From Sphingobacteriaceae bacterium (GTDB taxonomy: Bacteria; Bacteroidota; Bacteroidia; Sphingobacteriales; Sphingobacteriaceae), in assembly GCA_017745075.1 (NCBI GenBank), contig JAGIAD010000001.1, positions 499,291-563,290 on the forward strand: a DNA stretch of 64,000 nucleotides, written 5' to 3'. Position numbers and translations under genes: made by a program. The notes beneath the pieces were generated by a model. The model had not been told where the DNA came from and made no database searches. It saw only the letters and a list, made by a program, of their open reading frames with translations. This document shows positions 7,525 through 16,581 of the stretch, in pieces; the first letter of the stretch is position 1; every line of letters begins with the position of its first letter.

Positions 7525-8343
7525 CTAAGACTTGATCAGCGGATTTTTCTCTTTAGCAAACAAATCAAAAACCTTTTTATCTACAAAAGCCGGGAAGAGT
7601 TTATTCATCCATACTGCCAGTTTACCCTGCCTGGTCATGACCAGCGTGCGTTTGCGCTGTTCAATACCGTCGGCAATAATGCTGGCCACTTCTTCCGATG
7701 ACATCATTTTGCCTTCATCCATACTGGTTTCGCCATGGGCTGCGCCATCTTTTGATAAGGCCGTTACGCGAATATTAGAAGCTGTAAAACCCGGACAGGC
7801 GACCATTACATTTACACCGGTTTTAAGCAACTCGGTACGCAACGACTCCATAAAACCGTTCATGGCAAACTTAGAAGCCGAATAGCCTGTACGGCCCGGT
7901 AAACCACGGTAACCTGCAATTGATGATACCCCTACCACTGTTCCCTTTGTTTTTAAAATTTCGGGCAGGGCATATTTGGTGCAATACACTGTTCCCCAGA
8001 AATTCACGTCCATCAGGTTTTTGAGCACCGATAAATCCAGATCGTTAAACAGGGCCCGCATCGATAAACCGGCATTATTGACCAGAATATCGATTCTTTG
8101 AAAGGAAACCAGCGTTTGTTTAATAATTAATTCGCAATCAGCCTCTTTACTCACATCGGCTTGTACTGCAACCGCCCTGATGCCATATTTTTTTTCTAAA
8201 TCGGCGGTAATTTCGCAAAGGGTTACATATTGACGGGCTGCTAAAACCAGATTGGCACCACGCCTGGCAAATTCTTCGGCACAGGCTTTTCCAATTCCGC
8301 TTGATGCGCCTGTAATGATGATTACTTTATTTTTTAGGTTCAT
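7525..8343 (-). CDS. Short-chain dehydrogenase/reductase
   Basis: A classical SDR of 272 residues. TGASSGIG (residues 11-18) is the NAD(P) loop, NNAG near 90 is the structural motif, and Ser in VVGVSSIAGYRG with YSASK near 158-162 completes the Ser-Tyr-Lys triad. The extended C-terminus (about 40 residues after the core) has a basic, hydrophobic stretch MTRQGKLAVWMNKLFPAFV seen in membrane-associated SDRs. Substrate not deducible. An inverted AGTAGCAAGTAT repeat block separates it from recR. Confidence 0.9.
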   Translation of the reverse strand: MNLKNKVIIITGASSGIGKACAEEFARRGANLVLAARQYVTLCEITADLEKKYGIRAVAVQADVSKEADCELIIKQTLVSFQRIDILVNNAGLSMRALFNDLDLSVLKNLMDVNFWGTVYCTKYALPEILKTKGTVVGVSSIAGYRGLPGRTGYSASKFAMNGFMESLRTELLKTGVNVMVACPGFTASNIRVTALSKDGAAHGETSMDEGKMMSSEEVASIIADGIEQRKRTLVMTRQGKLAVWMNKLFPAFVDKKVFDLFAKEKNPLIKS

Positions 8344-8517
8344 TTGTAGTAACAGGTATTTAGTAGCAAGTATTAAGTATATAGTAGCAAGTATGGGGTA
8401 TCAAGTATAGGGTAATTAGTAGCAAGTATAGAGTAGTCAGTATCGAAATATAGAGAATTTAAGTCTCGCTACCTGATACTTATTACCTGCTACTGATACT
8501 TAATACTTGTTACTAGG
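8344..8517. repeat. Short-unit repeat block (TAGTAGCAAGTAT) with inverted halves
   Basis: TAGTAGCAAGTAT-like words occur repeatedly in direct orientation from 8360 to 8435. Their complements (ATACTTGTTAC, ATACTTATTACCTGCTAC) fill 8463-8515, so the block can fold into one long imperfect hairpin between the SDR and recR genes. Non-coding. Confidence 0.7.
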
Positions 8518-9135
8518 TTATTTCATCATCGCAGTTTCGTAAGGTACACGGGTAACAATCGAACGGCCAAGGGTAATTTCATCGGCATATTCGAGTTCGC
8601 CACCAAAAGCAATTCCGCGCGCAATAGTGGTAACCGGCACATTAAATTCTTTGAGCCTTTTATAGAGGTAGAATAAAGTGGTATCGCCTTCCATATTTGG
8701 ACTTAAAGCTAAAATAATTTCCTTAATACCTCCTGCAGCAACACGGGTTACCAAACCATCAATAAACAAATCAGAAGGCCCTATCCCATCCATCGGAGAA
8801 ATTAAACCGCCCAAAACATGGTAAACACCAAAATACTGTCCGGTGTTTTCGATGGCCATTACATCACGCGTATCTTCCACCACACAAATGGTTTCTTTAT
8901 CACGTTTATGCGAAGTACAGATTTCGCAAACCGTATAATCAGAAATATTGTGGCAGGTTGTACAGTGTTTAATCTGTTGTTTAAGTTTAATAAATGTATT
9001 GCCAAACTGGTTTACCTCCTCCTGCTCTTTGCTTAAGAGATGCAACACCAGGCGTAAAGCGGTTTTTTGTCCTACACCGGGCAGTTTCGAAAATTCGTTT
9101 ACTGCATCTTCGAGTAGTTTGGATGAAAAATTCAT
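8518..9135 (-). CDS. recR: Recombination mediator protein RecR
   Basis: A 205-residue RecR that, with RecO and RecF, helps load RecA at gaps. An N-terminal helix-hairpin-helix ([20 protein letters not shown]) is followed by a four-Cys zinc finger ([16 protein letters not shown], about residues 58-73). The Toprim domain begins [17 protein letters not shown], and the C-terminus has the typical [19 protein letters not shown] stretch. Length and order match the family. ATG at 9133-9135. Confidence 0.97.
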   Translation of the reverse strand: MNFSSKLLEDAVNEFSKLPGVGQKTALRLVLHLLSKEQEEVNQFGNTFIKLKQQIKHCTTCHNISDYTVCEICTSHKRDKETICVVEDTRDVMAIENTGQYFGVYHVLGGLISPMDGIGPSDLFIDGLVTRVAAGGIKEIILALSPNMEGDTTLFYLYKRLKEFNVPVTTIARGIAFGGELEYADEITLGRSIVTRVPYETAMMK

Positions 9136-9149
9136 AATACAAAAATAGG

Positions 9150-9320
9150 TAAAAGGTTTATTAGTTCATTAGTCATTGGTTCATTAGTTCAATGGTTGAT
9201 GGCTAATGGTTCATTGGTTCAGTTGTTCATTGGTTCATTGGTCATTGGTCATTGGTAACTGTTAACTGGTTATTGGTCGCTAACTTCAGACACCTGACTT
9301 CCGACTGCAGACTTCGGACT
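9150..9320. repeat. TTCATTGGT/TCATTAGT low-complexity tract plus ACTTCNGACT words
   Basis: The gap between recR and the symporter is built from TTCATTGGT, TTCATTAGT and GTCATTGGT units in tandem. A GACTTCCGACTGCAGACTTCGGACT-type tail follows at about 9296-9321. Equivalent tracts occur at 11612-11690, 13866-14060 and 60237-60290. Confidence 0.75.
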
Positions 9321-9327
9321 GAATATA

Positions 9328-9358
9328 TTGCTTCATTTAATAGTTTTCTTTACATTTA
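9328..9358 (+). promoter_or_regulatory. Candidate -33/-7 promoter for the symporter gene
   Basis: TTG at 9328-9330, a 20-base spacer and TACATTTA at 9351-9358 (7/8 match to TAnnTTTG) end 18 bases before the ATG at 9377. Confidence 0.5.
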
Positions 9359-9376
9359 TCAGCTTAAAACAAAACT

Positions 9377-10885
9377 ATGTCACCAACCATCCTCTTGTGT
9401 TTTCTAATTGGCTACTTCCTGCTACTGATTATTATTTCGTTTGTAACCTCTCAAAAATCGTCAGACAATAATACTTTTTTTGTTGCCAACAGGAACTCTA
9501 AATGGTACCTGGTAGCTTTCGGAATGATTGGAACAGCACTTTCGGGGGTAACTTTTATATCGGTACCCGGTGAGGTTGGCGCGCCGGCCGGAAACCAGTT
9601 CCAGTATTTTCAGTTTGTGCTGGGCAATGCCGTTGGCTTTATTGTTATTGCCACCGTTTTATTACCGCTGTACTACCGGATGAATTTAACTTCCATTTAC
9701 AGTTACATTGAAAAACGCCTGGGCCATTACAGTTACAAAACCGCCGCTTCGATATTTTTATTAAGCAGAACACTCGGATCGGCTACACGTTTGTACCTGG
9801 TTGTAATTGTACTACAACGCTTTATATTCGATAATTATGGCATTCCATTTTGGTTAACGGTTTTAATTTCTTTAGCCTTAATCTGGTCGTACACCTTTAA
9901 AGGTGGTTTAAAAACCATTATTATTACCGATACCCTGCAAACGTTCTTTCTGGTTTTATCGGTTTTCTTAACCATTTATTTCATCTGCAACAGCCTCGGT
10001 TTCAGCATTCCGCAGGCCTTTGAAACCGTAAAAAACAGCAGTTATTCTAAAATATTCTTCCTGGATGATTTCCTCACCAACAAGTTCTATTTCAGCAAAC
10101 AGTTTATTGGCGGTATTTTTGTAACCATCGCCATGACCGGGCTCGACCAGGACCTGATGCAGAAAAACCTGAGCATGAGCACCATTAAGGAAGCTCAGAA
10201 AAACATGTTTACCTTTACCGGCGTATTTGTAATTTTAAATGTTTTCTTTTTAAGTGTAGGGGCATTATTGTACATCTACGCCAGCAAAAACGGCATCAAT
10301 ATTCCTTTAGATCACGTAACGGGCAAACCACGCACCGATTTATTGTTCCCTGAAATTGCCTTGAATAACCTGGGCGCTGTTCCGGCCATTATTTTTATGC
10401 TGGGCTTAACTGCGGCTACCTTTGCCACAACCGATTCGGCCTTAACGGCCCTTACCACTTCTTTCTGTGTCGACTTTTTAGGCATGGATAAAGCAAAAAA
10501 CATAGATGAAAAAAGTGCCGTTAAAAAGCGCCATACCGTACACATAGCCTTTTCGGTTTTAATGTTTCTGGTAATTATTGTGATTAACGCATTGAACAGC
10601 TCATCGGTAGTGAGTTTAATTTTCACCATTGCTTCTTACACCTACGGACCGCTTTTAGGTTTGTACAGTTTTGGATTGTTTGTAAAAAAACGCGGACTTC
10701 GCGATAAATTAGTACCGATAGTTTGCATATTATCGCCTTTTTTATGTTACTTGCTTGCAAGCAATTCGGCCGCAATATTGGGCGGATATGTTTTTAGTGT
10801 TGAACTGATTTTAATTAACGGTTTAATCACGTTTATAGGTTTGTTGTTCATCAGCAAAAAGACCGATGCACAAACCAGATTTTAA
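9377..10885 (+). CDS. Sodium:solute symporter family protein
   Basis: A 502-residue polytopic membrane protein of the SSS family with about 13 hydrophobic segments. The LSGVTFISVPGEVG stretch in TM2 and the GGLKTIIITDTLQTFFL stretch in TM5-6 are typical of SSS transporters. So is the FATTDSALTALTTSFCVDFL region, which carries the conserved Ser/Thr of the sodium site. It probably imports a small organic solute with Na+. The next gene begins 17 bases later on the same strand, so the two may be co-transcribed. The substrate cannot be told. Confidence 0.93.
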   Translation: MSPTILLCFLIGYFLLLIIISFVTSQKSSDNNTFFVANRNSKWYLVAFGMIGTALSGVTFISVPGEVGAPAGNQFQYFQFVLGNAVGFIVIATVLLPLYYRMNLTSIYSYIEKRLGHYSYKTAASIFLLSRTLGSATRLYLVVIVLQRFIFDNYGIPFWLTVLISLALIWSYTFKGGLKTIIITDTLQTFFLVLSVFLTIYFICNSLGFSIPQAFETVKNSSYSKIFFLDDFLTNKFYFSKQFIGGIFVTIAMTGLDQDLMQKNLSMSTIKEAQKNMFTFTGVFVILNVFFLSVGALLYIYASKNGINIPLDHVTGKPRTDLLFPEIALNNLGAVPAIIFMLGLTAATFATTDSALTALTTSFCVDFLGMDKAKNIDEKSAVKKRHTVHIAFSVLMFLVIIVINALNSSSVVSLIFTIASYTYGPLLGLYSFGLFVKKRGLRDKLVPIVCILSPFLCYLLASNSAAILGGYVFSVELILINGLITFIGLLFISKKTDAQTRF

Positions 10886-10902
10886 TATTAGAATAACAGT
10901 AT

Positions 10903-11610
10903 ATGACGAGTGAAGAAAAAATTAGAAGTGCTTTCGAAAACAAAGACTGGCAGGAAATCAAGGTAACCGATTCATGGCAAATTTTTAAAATTATGGCCGA
11001 GTTTGTAGACGGTTTTGAAAAACTGGCTAAAATTGGTCCATGTGTAACCATTTACGGGTCGGCCCGTACCGCCCAAACACACCGGTATTACCAACTGGCA
11101 GAGCAGTGTGGCAAATTATTAACTGACCGTGGTTACGGGGTAATTACTGGCGGTGGCCCGGGTATTATGGAAGCCGGTAATAAAGGCGCGCATACCAACG
11201 GGGGTAAGTCAGTAGGTTTAAATATTGAGCTGCCTTTTGAGCAGTTCCACAATAAATATATCGACCATAATAAATTATTGGAATTCGATTACTTTTTCGT
11301 ACGCAAAGTGATGTTCATGAAATACAGTCAGGGTTTTGTGGTTTTGCCAGGTGGTTTTGGTACCATGGACGAGCTTTTTGAAGCCTTAACGCTGATTCAA
11401 ACAGGTAAAATTGCCCGTTTCCCGATCGTATTGCTGGGTGTTGATTATTGGAGCGGATTAATTGATTGGATTAAAAATACCATGCTGCAAAAAGAGCATA
11501 ACATCCACGAAGAAGATTTAAACCTTTTCAGGCTGGTAGATACCGCCGAAGAAGCCGCAGAACATATTTTCCGTTTCTATGATAAATATGTGCTGAAACC
11601 GAATTTCTAG
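10903..11610 (+). CDS. LOG-family nucleotide 5'-monophosphate phosphoribohydrolase-like protein (TIGR00730)
   Basis: A 235-residue Rossmann-like protein of the Lonely Guy / lysine decarboxylase-like family. GGGPGIMEAGNKGA near residues 87-100 and PGGFGTMDELFEALT near 149-163 are the two diagnostic motifs (PGGxGTxxE). Related enzymes release the base from nucleoside monophosphates; the older lysine-decarboxylase label is not supported by function in this family. It lies 17 bases after the symporter and is followed by a repeat tract and a strong terminator at 11701. Confidence 0.92.
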   Translation: MTSEEKIRSAFENKDWQEIKVTDSWQIFKIMAEFVDGFEKLAKIGPCVTIYGSARTAQTHRYYQLAEQCGKLLTDRGYGVITGGGPGIMEAGNKGAHTNGGKSVGLNIELPFEQFHNKYIDHNKLLEFDYFFVRKVMFMKYSQGFVVLPGGFGTMDELFEALTLIQTGKIARFPIVLLGVDYWSGLIDWIKNTMLQKEHNIHEEDLNLFRLVDTAEEAAEHIFRFYDKYVLKPNF

Positions 11611-11611
11611 T

Positions 11612-11690
11612 TCGATGGTTTATTGGTCATTAGTCAATTGGTCATTGGTCATTGGTCATTGGTTCATTAGTTCATTAGTAACTGATAACT
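11612..11690. repeat. TTCATTGGTCATTAGT low-complexity tract
   Basis: Tandem GTCATTGGTC / TTCATTAGT units directly after the LOG-family stop, the same family as at 9150. It lies inside the probable 3' UTR, between the stop codon and the terminator. Confidence 0.7.
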
Positions 11691-11700
11691 GCCTAACAGA

Positions 11701-11732
11701 AAAAGTGCTTATAAACAATAAGCACTTTTTTT
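11701..11732 (+). terminator. Intrinsic terminator after the LOG-family gene
   Basis: Stem AAAAGTGCTTAT (11701-11712) with ATAAGCACTTTT (11718-11729), a 5-base loop and a T-run to 11732. The A-tract on the 5' side makes it potentially bidirectional. Confidence 0.85.
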
Positions 11733-11779
11733 ATGTAACAACAGGAAGAAAGTATTGTCTAAAGTAAAACGCAATTAAG

Positions 11780-12280
11780 ATGTCGAAATTTATCAACTGG
11801 AAGAACGATTGGTTCAGCAGGAACTTTCAGCTCTTTGTGGATGGTGCCCAAAAAGGCATGATCACTTTTAGCGCCTGGAGAAGTGATGCCGAAAGCATGT
11901 TCGAAGATAAAAACTACCAGTTTGTAAATGAAAATTTTTGGCAATCGAGAACGAAAGTAATCGACCGGAAAACCAACCAGGTGGTTGCCATCATTACTTA
12001 CGACAACTGGAAATCGAAAGCCATTATCAGTTTAAATAACGGCGAGCAGTATGAATGGAAATCGACAGGTATCTGGAAGAGGCAGTTTACAGTAAGTAAC
12101 TATAAAGATGAGCACATCATGTACAGCTCTGGCAGCAATAGCGGGTCTATATCTTCTGATACAGACAATGAATTACTAATTATTGCCGGTTTGTTTATTA
12201 AACAGGTATACAACAACCGGGCTGCTCTACTTATTGCCTGTATTGTTCCGGTTATTACAACATCGACGCTACATCATTAA
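11780..12280 (+). CDS. Tandem paralogue 1: beta-rich protein with C-terminal membrane anchor (LURP-one/tubby-like?)
   Basis: A 166-residue protein of unassigned family. About 130 residues form alternating short strands with repeated Trp-containing turns (INWKNDWFSRNFQLF, YDNWKSKAIISL, YEWKSTGIWKRQF) and a SSDTDNELLIIAGLFIK segment. A hydrophobic C-terminal stretch (AALLIACIVPVITT) looks like a single membrane anchor. The pattern suggests the LURP-one/tubby C-terminal beta-barrel superfamily, like the protein at 52262, but that is inference. The next gene is a clear paralogue, so the pair arose by tandem duplication. Confidence 0.75.
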   Translation: MSKFINWKNDWFSRNFQLFVDGAQKGMITFSAWRSDAESMFEDKNYQFVNENFWQSRTKVIDRKTNQVVAIITYDNWKSKAIISLNNGEQYEWKSTGIWKRQFTVSNYKDEHIMYSSGSNSGSISSDTDNELLIIAGLFIKQVYNNRAALLIACIVPVITTSTLHH

Positions 12281-12304
12281 TTGCAGATTAAATCCTTTTG
12301 TGAG

Positions 12305-12799
12305 ATGGAACAGGTATTAAATTGGAGAAAAGGTTTATTTGATAGTAACTATCAGGTAATCAGTAATGGCTATCTAAAATTTTCGTTAAATTTTGGTTCA
12401 TGGAAAAATTCTGCTATTGCCACTACGCAATCGGGGATTTACCTCTTAAAAAGTGAAGGCTTTTCGAAGCCCGAAACCCGTATTTTAAATAACCAGAACG
12501 AAACGCTGGCTACTATTACCTACGATTGGCTGGGATTTAAAGCCAGAGTTGTTTTCGCATCAGGAGAAAGCTTCGACTGGCGTTACCAGAACAGCTGGTT
12601 AAGCCGCTGGTCGCTTAATAACCTCAAAGATAAACAGATCCTATACAGTGCCTCGGCCGGAAACGGCAATATCCACAGCAATACGGATGATGATATACTT
12701 GTGTTTACCGGGCTTTTCATCCGGGAATATTATTCTAGGTTATTGTTTGGCCTGATCATTTTTGTGATCATCCTCTTTAGCTGCAAGAATATCTTTTAG
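12305..12799 (+). CDS. Tandem paralogue 2: beta-rich protein with C-terminal membrane anchor
   Basis: A 164-residue paralogue of the preceding gene. MEQVLNWRKGLFDSNYQVI aligns with the start of its neighbour, and further matches are ITYDWLGFKARVVF, FDWRYQNSWLSRWSL and NTDDDILVFTGLFIREYY. The frame extends upstream to a TTG at 12281, but the ATG at 12305 reproduces the N-terminus of the neighbour, so I prefer it. The tail LLFGLIIFVIILFSC is a membrane anchor. The two may form a heteromer; the function is unknown. Confidence 0.75.
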   Translation: MEQVLNWRKGLFDSNYQVISNGYLKFSLNFGSWKNSAIATTQSGIYLLKSEGFSKPETRILNNQNETLATITYDWLGFKARVVFASGESFDWRYQNSWLSRWSLNNLKDKQILYSASAGNGNIHSNTDDDILVFTGLFIREYYSRLLFGLIIFVIILFSCKNIF

Positions 12800-12892
12800 G
12801 CAACGCGCCAATATGATTAAATTAAGGGTTTTAACCACAGATGTACACAGATAAACACGGATCTTTATATAACACCCAGACCAAGACTTACT

Positions 12893-13237
12893 TTACCCTA
12901 AAATCTCCTGTATTTTATCGGCTGGACGGGCAATAACTGCACGGTTGCCAGAAACTACAACCGGCCGCTCAATCAATATTGGGTGTTTAACCATGGCTTC
13001 AATCCATTCTTCATCTGTCAGGGTTTTGCCTTTATAGTTTTCAACAAAGACCTTTTCGCCTTTGCGGATTAAATCCAATGGTTTAATGCCCAGTTTCCGG
13101 ATAATTTCTTCCAGTTCATTCTTATTTGGTGGGGTTTCCAAATAATAAACCACCTCAAAGGCCTTTCCGCTATTTTCTAATTTGGCTAAAGCACTACGGC
13201 TTTTGCTGCACCTGTTATTGTGATAAATGGTAATCAT
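12893..13237 (-). CDS. ArsC/Spx-family arsenate reductase-like protein
   Basis: A 114-residue thioredoxin-fold protein. The N-terminus ITIYHNNRCSKSRSAL carries a single active-site Cys (residue 9) followed by the CSKSR loop of glutaredoxin-linked arsenate reductases. The C-terminal RPVVVSGNRAVIARP contains the conserved Arg residues that bind the oxyanion. No arsenite pump or ArsR gene is nearby, so a role in arsenate resistance is not shown. It may be the housekeeping YfgD/ArsC-like form. Only 12 bases separate it from the upstream DUF502 gene, so they are probably co-transcribed. Confidence 0.88.
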   Translation of the reverse strand: MITIYHNNRCSKSRSALAKLENSGKAFEVVYYLETPPNKNELEEIIRKLGIKPLDLIRKGEKVFVENYKGKTLTDEEWIEAMVKHPILIERPVVVSGNRAVIARPADKIQEILG

Positions 13238-13249
13238 TTTCGATATTGT

Positions 13250-13840
13250 TTATAATCCGCTTACCCCACCGCTCACCACCAGTTTCATGGCGTCGGCAGC
13301 GGTCATTTTTAAATCGGTAACCTTACTACGCTGTACAATACACAACTGACCTGCAAATGAATAGGAAAGCGGAAAATAAACCGCTACTTCATCGGGTAAA
13401 TCCAGTTTGTTTAAATCGTTCTGTGTTAAAAAACCAATCTTCTTTAAACCGCCTTCTACCTCAACCAATACCGGGTGGTTAAATTTCTTTTCGTCGCCCA
13501 CAAAGGCTTCAGTTAAGTCTTTTATAGAAGAGTAGATGAAATTAAGCAAAGGCAAGCGGTTCATCATCCGCTGGAACCAGTTGTACATAGGTTCGGTAAC
13601 CAAATTGGTTACAAAAATGCCTGCCAGTAAAATAATGGTAACAACGGTAAGTAAACCCAGGCCAGGTATATTCCTGCTTTCGCCGGTAAGCGGGTTAACA
13701 CCAAATATATTCTTTACGTTTAACCAGCTATCAACAGTTGTAACTGCCCAAACCACAATAAAAACACTTACGGCTATGGGTACAACAATTAATAAACCTT
13801 TAATCAGATAGTTTAAAATAGCTTTCCCAACTTTATTCAT
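13250..13840 (-). CDS. DUF502 family membrane protein
   Basis: A 196-residue protein with two N-terminal hydrophobic segments (LIKGLLIVVPIAVSVFIVVWAV and LLTVVTIILLAGIFVTNLV). They flank a short loop and are followed by a soluble domain. The YSSIKDLTEAFVGDEKKFNHPVLVEVEGG stretch and the C-terminal YSFAGQLCIV segment are typical of DUF502. The function of the family is not established. Likely first gene of a two-gene unit with the ArsC-like gene. Confidence 0.88.
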   Translation of the reverse strand: MNKVGKAILNYLIKGLLIVVPIAVSVFIVVWAVTTVDSWLNVKNIFGVNPLTGESRNIPGLGLLTVVTIILLAGIFVTNLVTEPMYNWFQRMMNRLPLLNFIYSSIKDLTEAFVGDEKKFNHPVLVEVEGGLKKIGFLTQNDLNKLDLPDEVAVYFPLSYSFAGQLCIVQRSKVTDLKMTAADAMKLVVSGGVSGL

Positions 13841-13865
13841 GGCGCAAAAATAACATATTTTTAGT

Positions 13866-14060
13866 TATAAGTGTTCAATCGTTCATTGATCATCAGTCAT
13901 TGGTTCATTTGTGCGAGTTGCATACCATTACAATTGGCCGTTAGCGTAGGCTATGCACCATCAAACTATTAACCAACGGACCCGTAGGCAATCTGTCCTA
14001 CCAATGAACCAGTGAACCAATAGGCAATCTGCCCTACTAATGACCAATATGACTAATGAA
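13866..14060. repeat. TTCATTGG-type repeat tract upstream of the DUF502 operon
   Basis: TTCATTGATC, GTCATTGGTTCATT and, further right, inverted units (AATGAACCAGTGAACCAATAGG) with CTATGCACC and GGCAATCTGnCCTAC words. It is part of the family seen at 9150, 11612 and 60237. Non-coding. Confidence 0.6.
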
Positions 14061-16520
14061 CTACTCATAAAAATAAACCCTTTTAACCCTTTGCGAAATA
14101 TTAGTCAGGATTTCATAAGGAATGGTATTAATATCTTTGGCGAGCTGCATAATGGTATGCTCCTGATTAAAAACAATGGCCTCGTCGCCCGGTTTGACGT
14201 CGATTCCTGTCACATCCAGCATGGTCATATCCATACAGATAGAGCCTATTACCGGCACTAAATGCCCATTTACAAGCATCTTACCCACCCCATTACCAAA
14301 GTACCTCGTATAACCATCGGCATAACCAATTTTTACAGTGGCTATTTTTCCGCCGTTTGGCATGATGCCTTTTCTGCTATAGCCTACGGTTTCGCCGGGT
14401 TGCAGGGTTTTGACCTGTGTAACGGTTGTTTTAAGCACCATAACGGTCTGCAGTCCGCGGTTGTTAGCCAAAGCAGCATCAAAACCATACAGGCCAATCC
14501 CTAAACGTACCATATCCATCTGGGCTTCTGGCCAGCGTGTAATACCGGAAGTGTTAGAAATATGGAGCAATGGCTTATAACCTAAAACATTAACCAATTT
14601 CTGAGCCATGGTATTAAATTTATCGATCTGCTGCCTGGTAAATCCATCGTGTTCTGCTGCATCGCTCGCCACCAGGTGAGAAAAAATACTCTGTACTTTT
14701 ACCCTTGCCGAATCTTTTAATAAAACTGATAAGGCATCTGTTTCGGATTGATCGAAGCCTAAACGGTGCATGCCACTGTCTATTTTAATGTGGATCGGGT
14801 AATCGAAATCATAATCAGATAATGCATTTAAAAAACTGTTCAGGATTTCTAAACTGTAAATTTCGGGTTCGAGCCTGTGCCTGATAATGGCTTCGAAAGC
14901 AGATTCTTCAGGGCTCATGACCATAATTGGTAGTGTAATGCCAGCTTTGCGTAAGGCAATACCCTCATCGGCATAAGCTACCGCAAGATAATCTACCTTA
15001 TGGAACTGCAATAAATTAGCAATTTCGAAACTGCCACTTCCATATGAAAAAGCTTTAACCATGGCCATGATCTTAACACCAGGCTTAATTTTAGAACGGT
15101 AAAACTGCAGGTTGCCCGCCATCGCATTCAGGTCGATTTCCAACACTGTATCGTGTATTTTTTGGGTAAGCAGTTTACTGATCCGGCCAAAGCCGAAGCG
15201 CCTAGCTCCTTTTACCAATATGGTTTCGTGGCTAAACTGTAAACCCGGAAAAGCTTCTACAAAGGCATCGGTATCGTCAAAAAATTGGGTTTCGAACCTA
15301 AAAAGATCAGCATAGCGCGAAATATGCGTTCCGATGCCGATTAACCGGTTAACCTTTTTTTGAGCAAGTAACCCCGCAATTTCGGTATATAAATCGAGAT
15401 CGTCCCTTCCGGTTTCGAATAGTTCGGAAAGGATAACCGTTTTTTTTGGATGCTGGTTCTGCTGATTTAAAAAATCGAGTGCAATGGCCAAGGAAGAGAT
15501 ATCGGCGCTGTAAGAATCGTCGATAATAGAACATTGGTTGATGCCATTTTTCAGTTCGAGGCGCATGCTTACGTGGCTCAGTTTTTCTAAACGCAAATCG
15601 GCCTGTTCAGGGCTATAACCCAAAGCCAGCAAAGTTGCCCAGCAGATCATACCATTTTCGATCGAGGCTTTATCCTTGAAAGGCAGCATGCATGCTATTT
15701 CGGTATTTTGATAAATGGCCCTCAGGTAACAGTTGCCTTCGATGGGTTCAATGGTTGTAATCTGCAAATCTGCTACCTGCTTGCTGCTCCAGCTAAATTT
15801 TTTCTTACCAGGCAAGTCTTTTGCACTTACCTCGGTTACATATTCGGGCGAATAAATGAATAGACCGGCATCTTTAAAAAGTTTCAGCTTTTCGGTGAGC
15901 TTTTCTTTTTTAGAGCTGAATCCTTCGGCATGTGCTTCGCCAATATTGGTTAAGATCCCTATTTCAGGCTGAATAATCTCTGCCAGGCGCTGCATTTCGT
16001 TCACGGCAGAAATACCAGCCTCAAAAATCCCCAAGGTATGATCGGCCTCCATCTGCCAGACCGAAAGTGGCACACCAATTTGCGAATTATAACTTTTAGG
16101 GCTTTTAACGATATTGAAATCGGCAGCCAAAAGCTGATAAAGCCATTCTTTTACTATAGTTTTTCCATTACTTCCGGTAATGCCTATGGTTTTAAACTGA
16201 AAGTGTTTTCTATGGTAAATACTCAGTTGCTGTAATGCCTCCAAAACATGATCAACCAGTAAAAAATTGCAATCAGGATATTGATTGATATATTTAGCTT
16301 CGCTGATCACAAAATTGCGGATATCCCTGGCATAAGCGTCTTTTATAAATTCATGCCCGTTGCGGTGTGAAGTCAAAGCAAAAAACAAGGAATTTTCAGG
16401 TATCAAAACCGAACGGCTATCGATTACCAGGTATTGAATAACAATCTTTCCATCAACTAATTTGGAATCAGCATTTAAAATTTCGGCTATTTTGGCAATG
16501 GTATATATTGGGTTTTGCAT
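14061..16520 (-). CDS. murF-alr: Bifunctional UDP-MurNAc-tripeptide:D-Ala-D-Ala ligase / alanine racemase
   Basis: An 819-residue fusion of two cell-wall enzymes. Residues 1-~445 are MurF: substrate domain, ATP P-loop GITGSNGKT (113-121) and C-terminal ligase domain (VILSELFETGRDD). Residues ~450-819 are alanine racemase, with the PLP lysine in MVKAFSYGSG (about 485), substrate region HIKIDSGMHRLGF, the VGYSRKG tyrosine loop and the IGYADGY motif. One chain thus makes D-Ala and attaches D-Ala-D-Ala to the muropeptide. This fusion is known in Bacteroidota. Divergent from recX. Confidence 0.95.
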   Translation of the reverse strand: MQNPIYTIAKIAEILNADSKLVDGKIVIQYLVIDSRSVLIPENSLFFALTSHRNGHEFIKDAYARDIRNFVISEAKYINQYPDCNFLLVDHVLEALQQLSIYHRKHFQFKTIGITGSNGKTIVKEWLYQLLAADFNIVKSPKSYNSQIGVPLSVWQMEADHTLGIFEAGISAVNEMQRLAEIIQPEIGILTNIGEAHAEGFSSKKEKLTEKLKLFKDAGLFIYSPEYVTEVSAKDLPGKKKFSWSSKQVADLQITTIEPIEGNCYLRAIYQNTEIACMLPFKDKASIENGMICWATLLALGYSPEQADLRLEKLSHVSMRLELKNGINQCSIIDDSYSADISSLAIALDFLNQQNQHPKKTVILSELFETGRDDLDLYTEIAGLLAQKKVNRLIGIGTHISRYADLFRFETQFFDDTDAFVEAFPGLQFSHETILVKGARRFGFGRISKLLTQKIHDTVLEIDLNAMAGNLQFYRSKIKPGVKIMAMVKAFSYGSGSFEIANLLQFHKVDYLAVAYADEGIALRKAGITLPIMVMSPEESAFEAIIRHRLEPEIYSLEILNSFLNALSDYDFDYPIHIKIDSGMHRLGFDQSETDALSVLLKDSARVKVQSIFSHLVASDAAEHDGFTRQQIDKFNTMAQKLVNVLGYKPLLHISNTSGITRWPEAQMDMVRLGIGLYGFDAALANNRGLQTVMVLKTTVTQVKTLQPGETVGYSRKGIMPNGGKIATVKIGYADGYTRYFGNGVGKMLVNGHLVPVIGSICMDMTMLDVTGIDVKPGDEAIVFNQEHTIMQLAKDINTIPYEILTNISQRVKRVYFYE

Positions 16521-16581
16521 GTTATTATATTCAGAAAAATACGGTAATCGCTTTTATTTTTACGAATTTCAGTAATTAATT

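Noticed and set aside
12893..13237. Arsenic resistance operon
   Set aside because: No arsR, acr3/arsB or arsA genes are adjacent; the ArsC-like gene is paired with DUF502.
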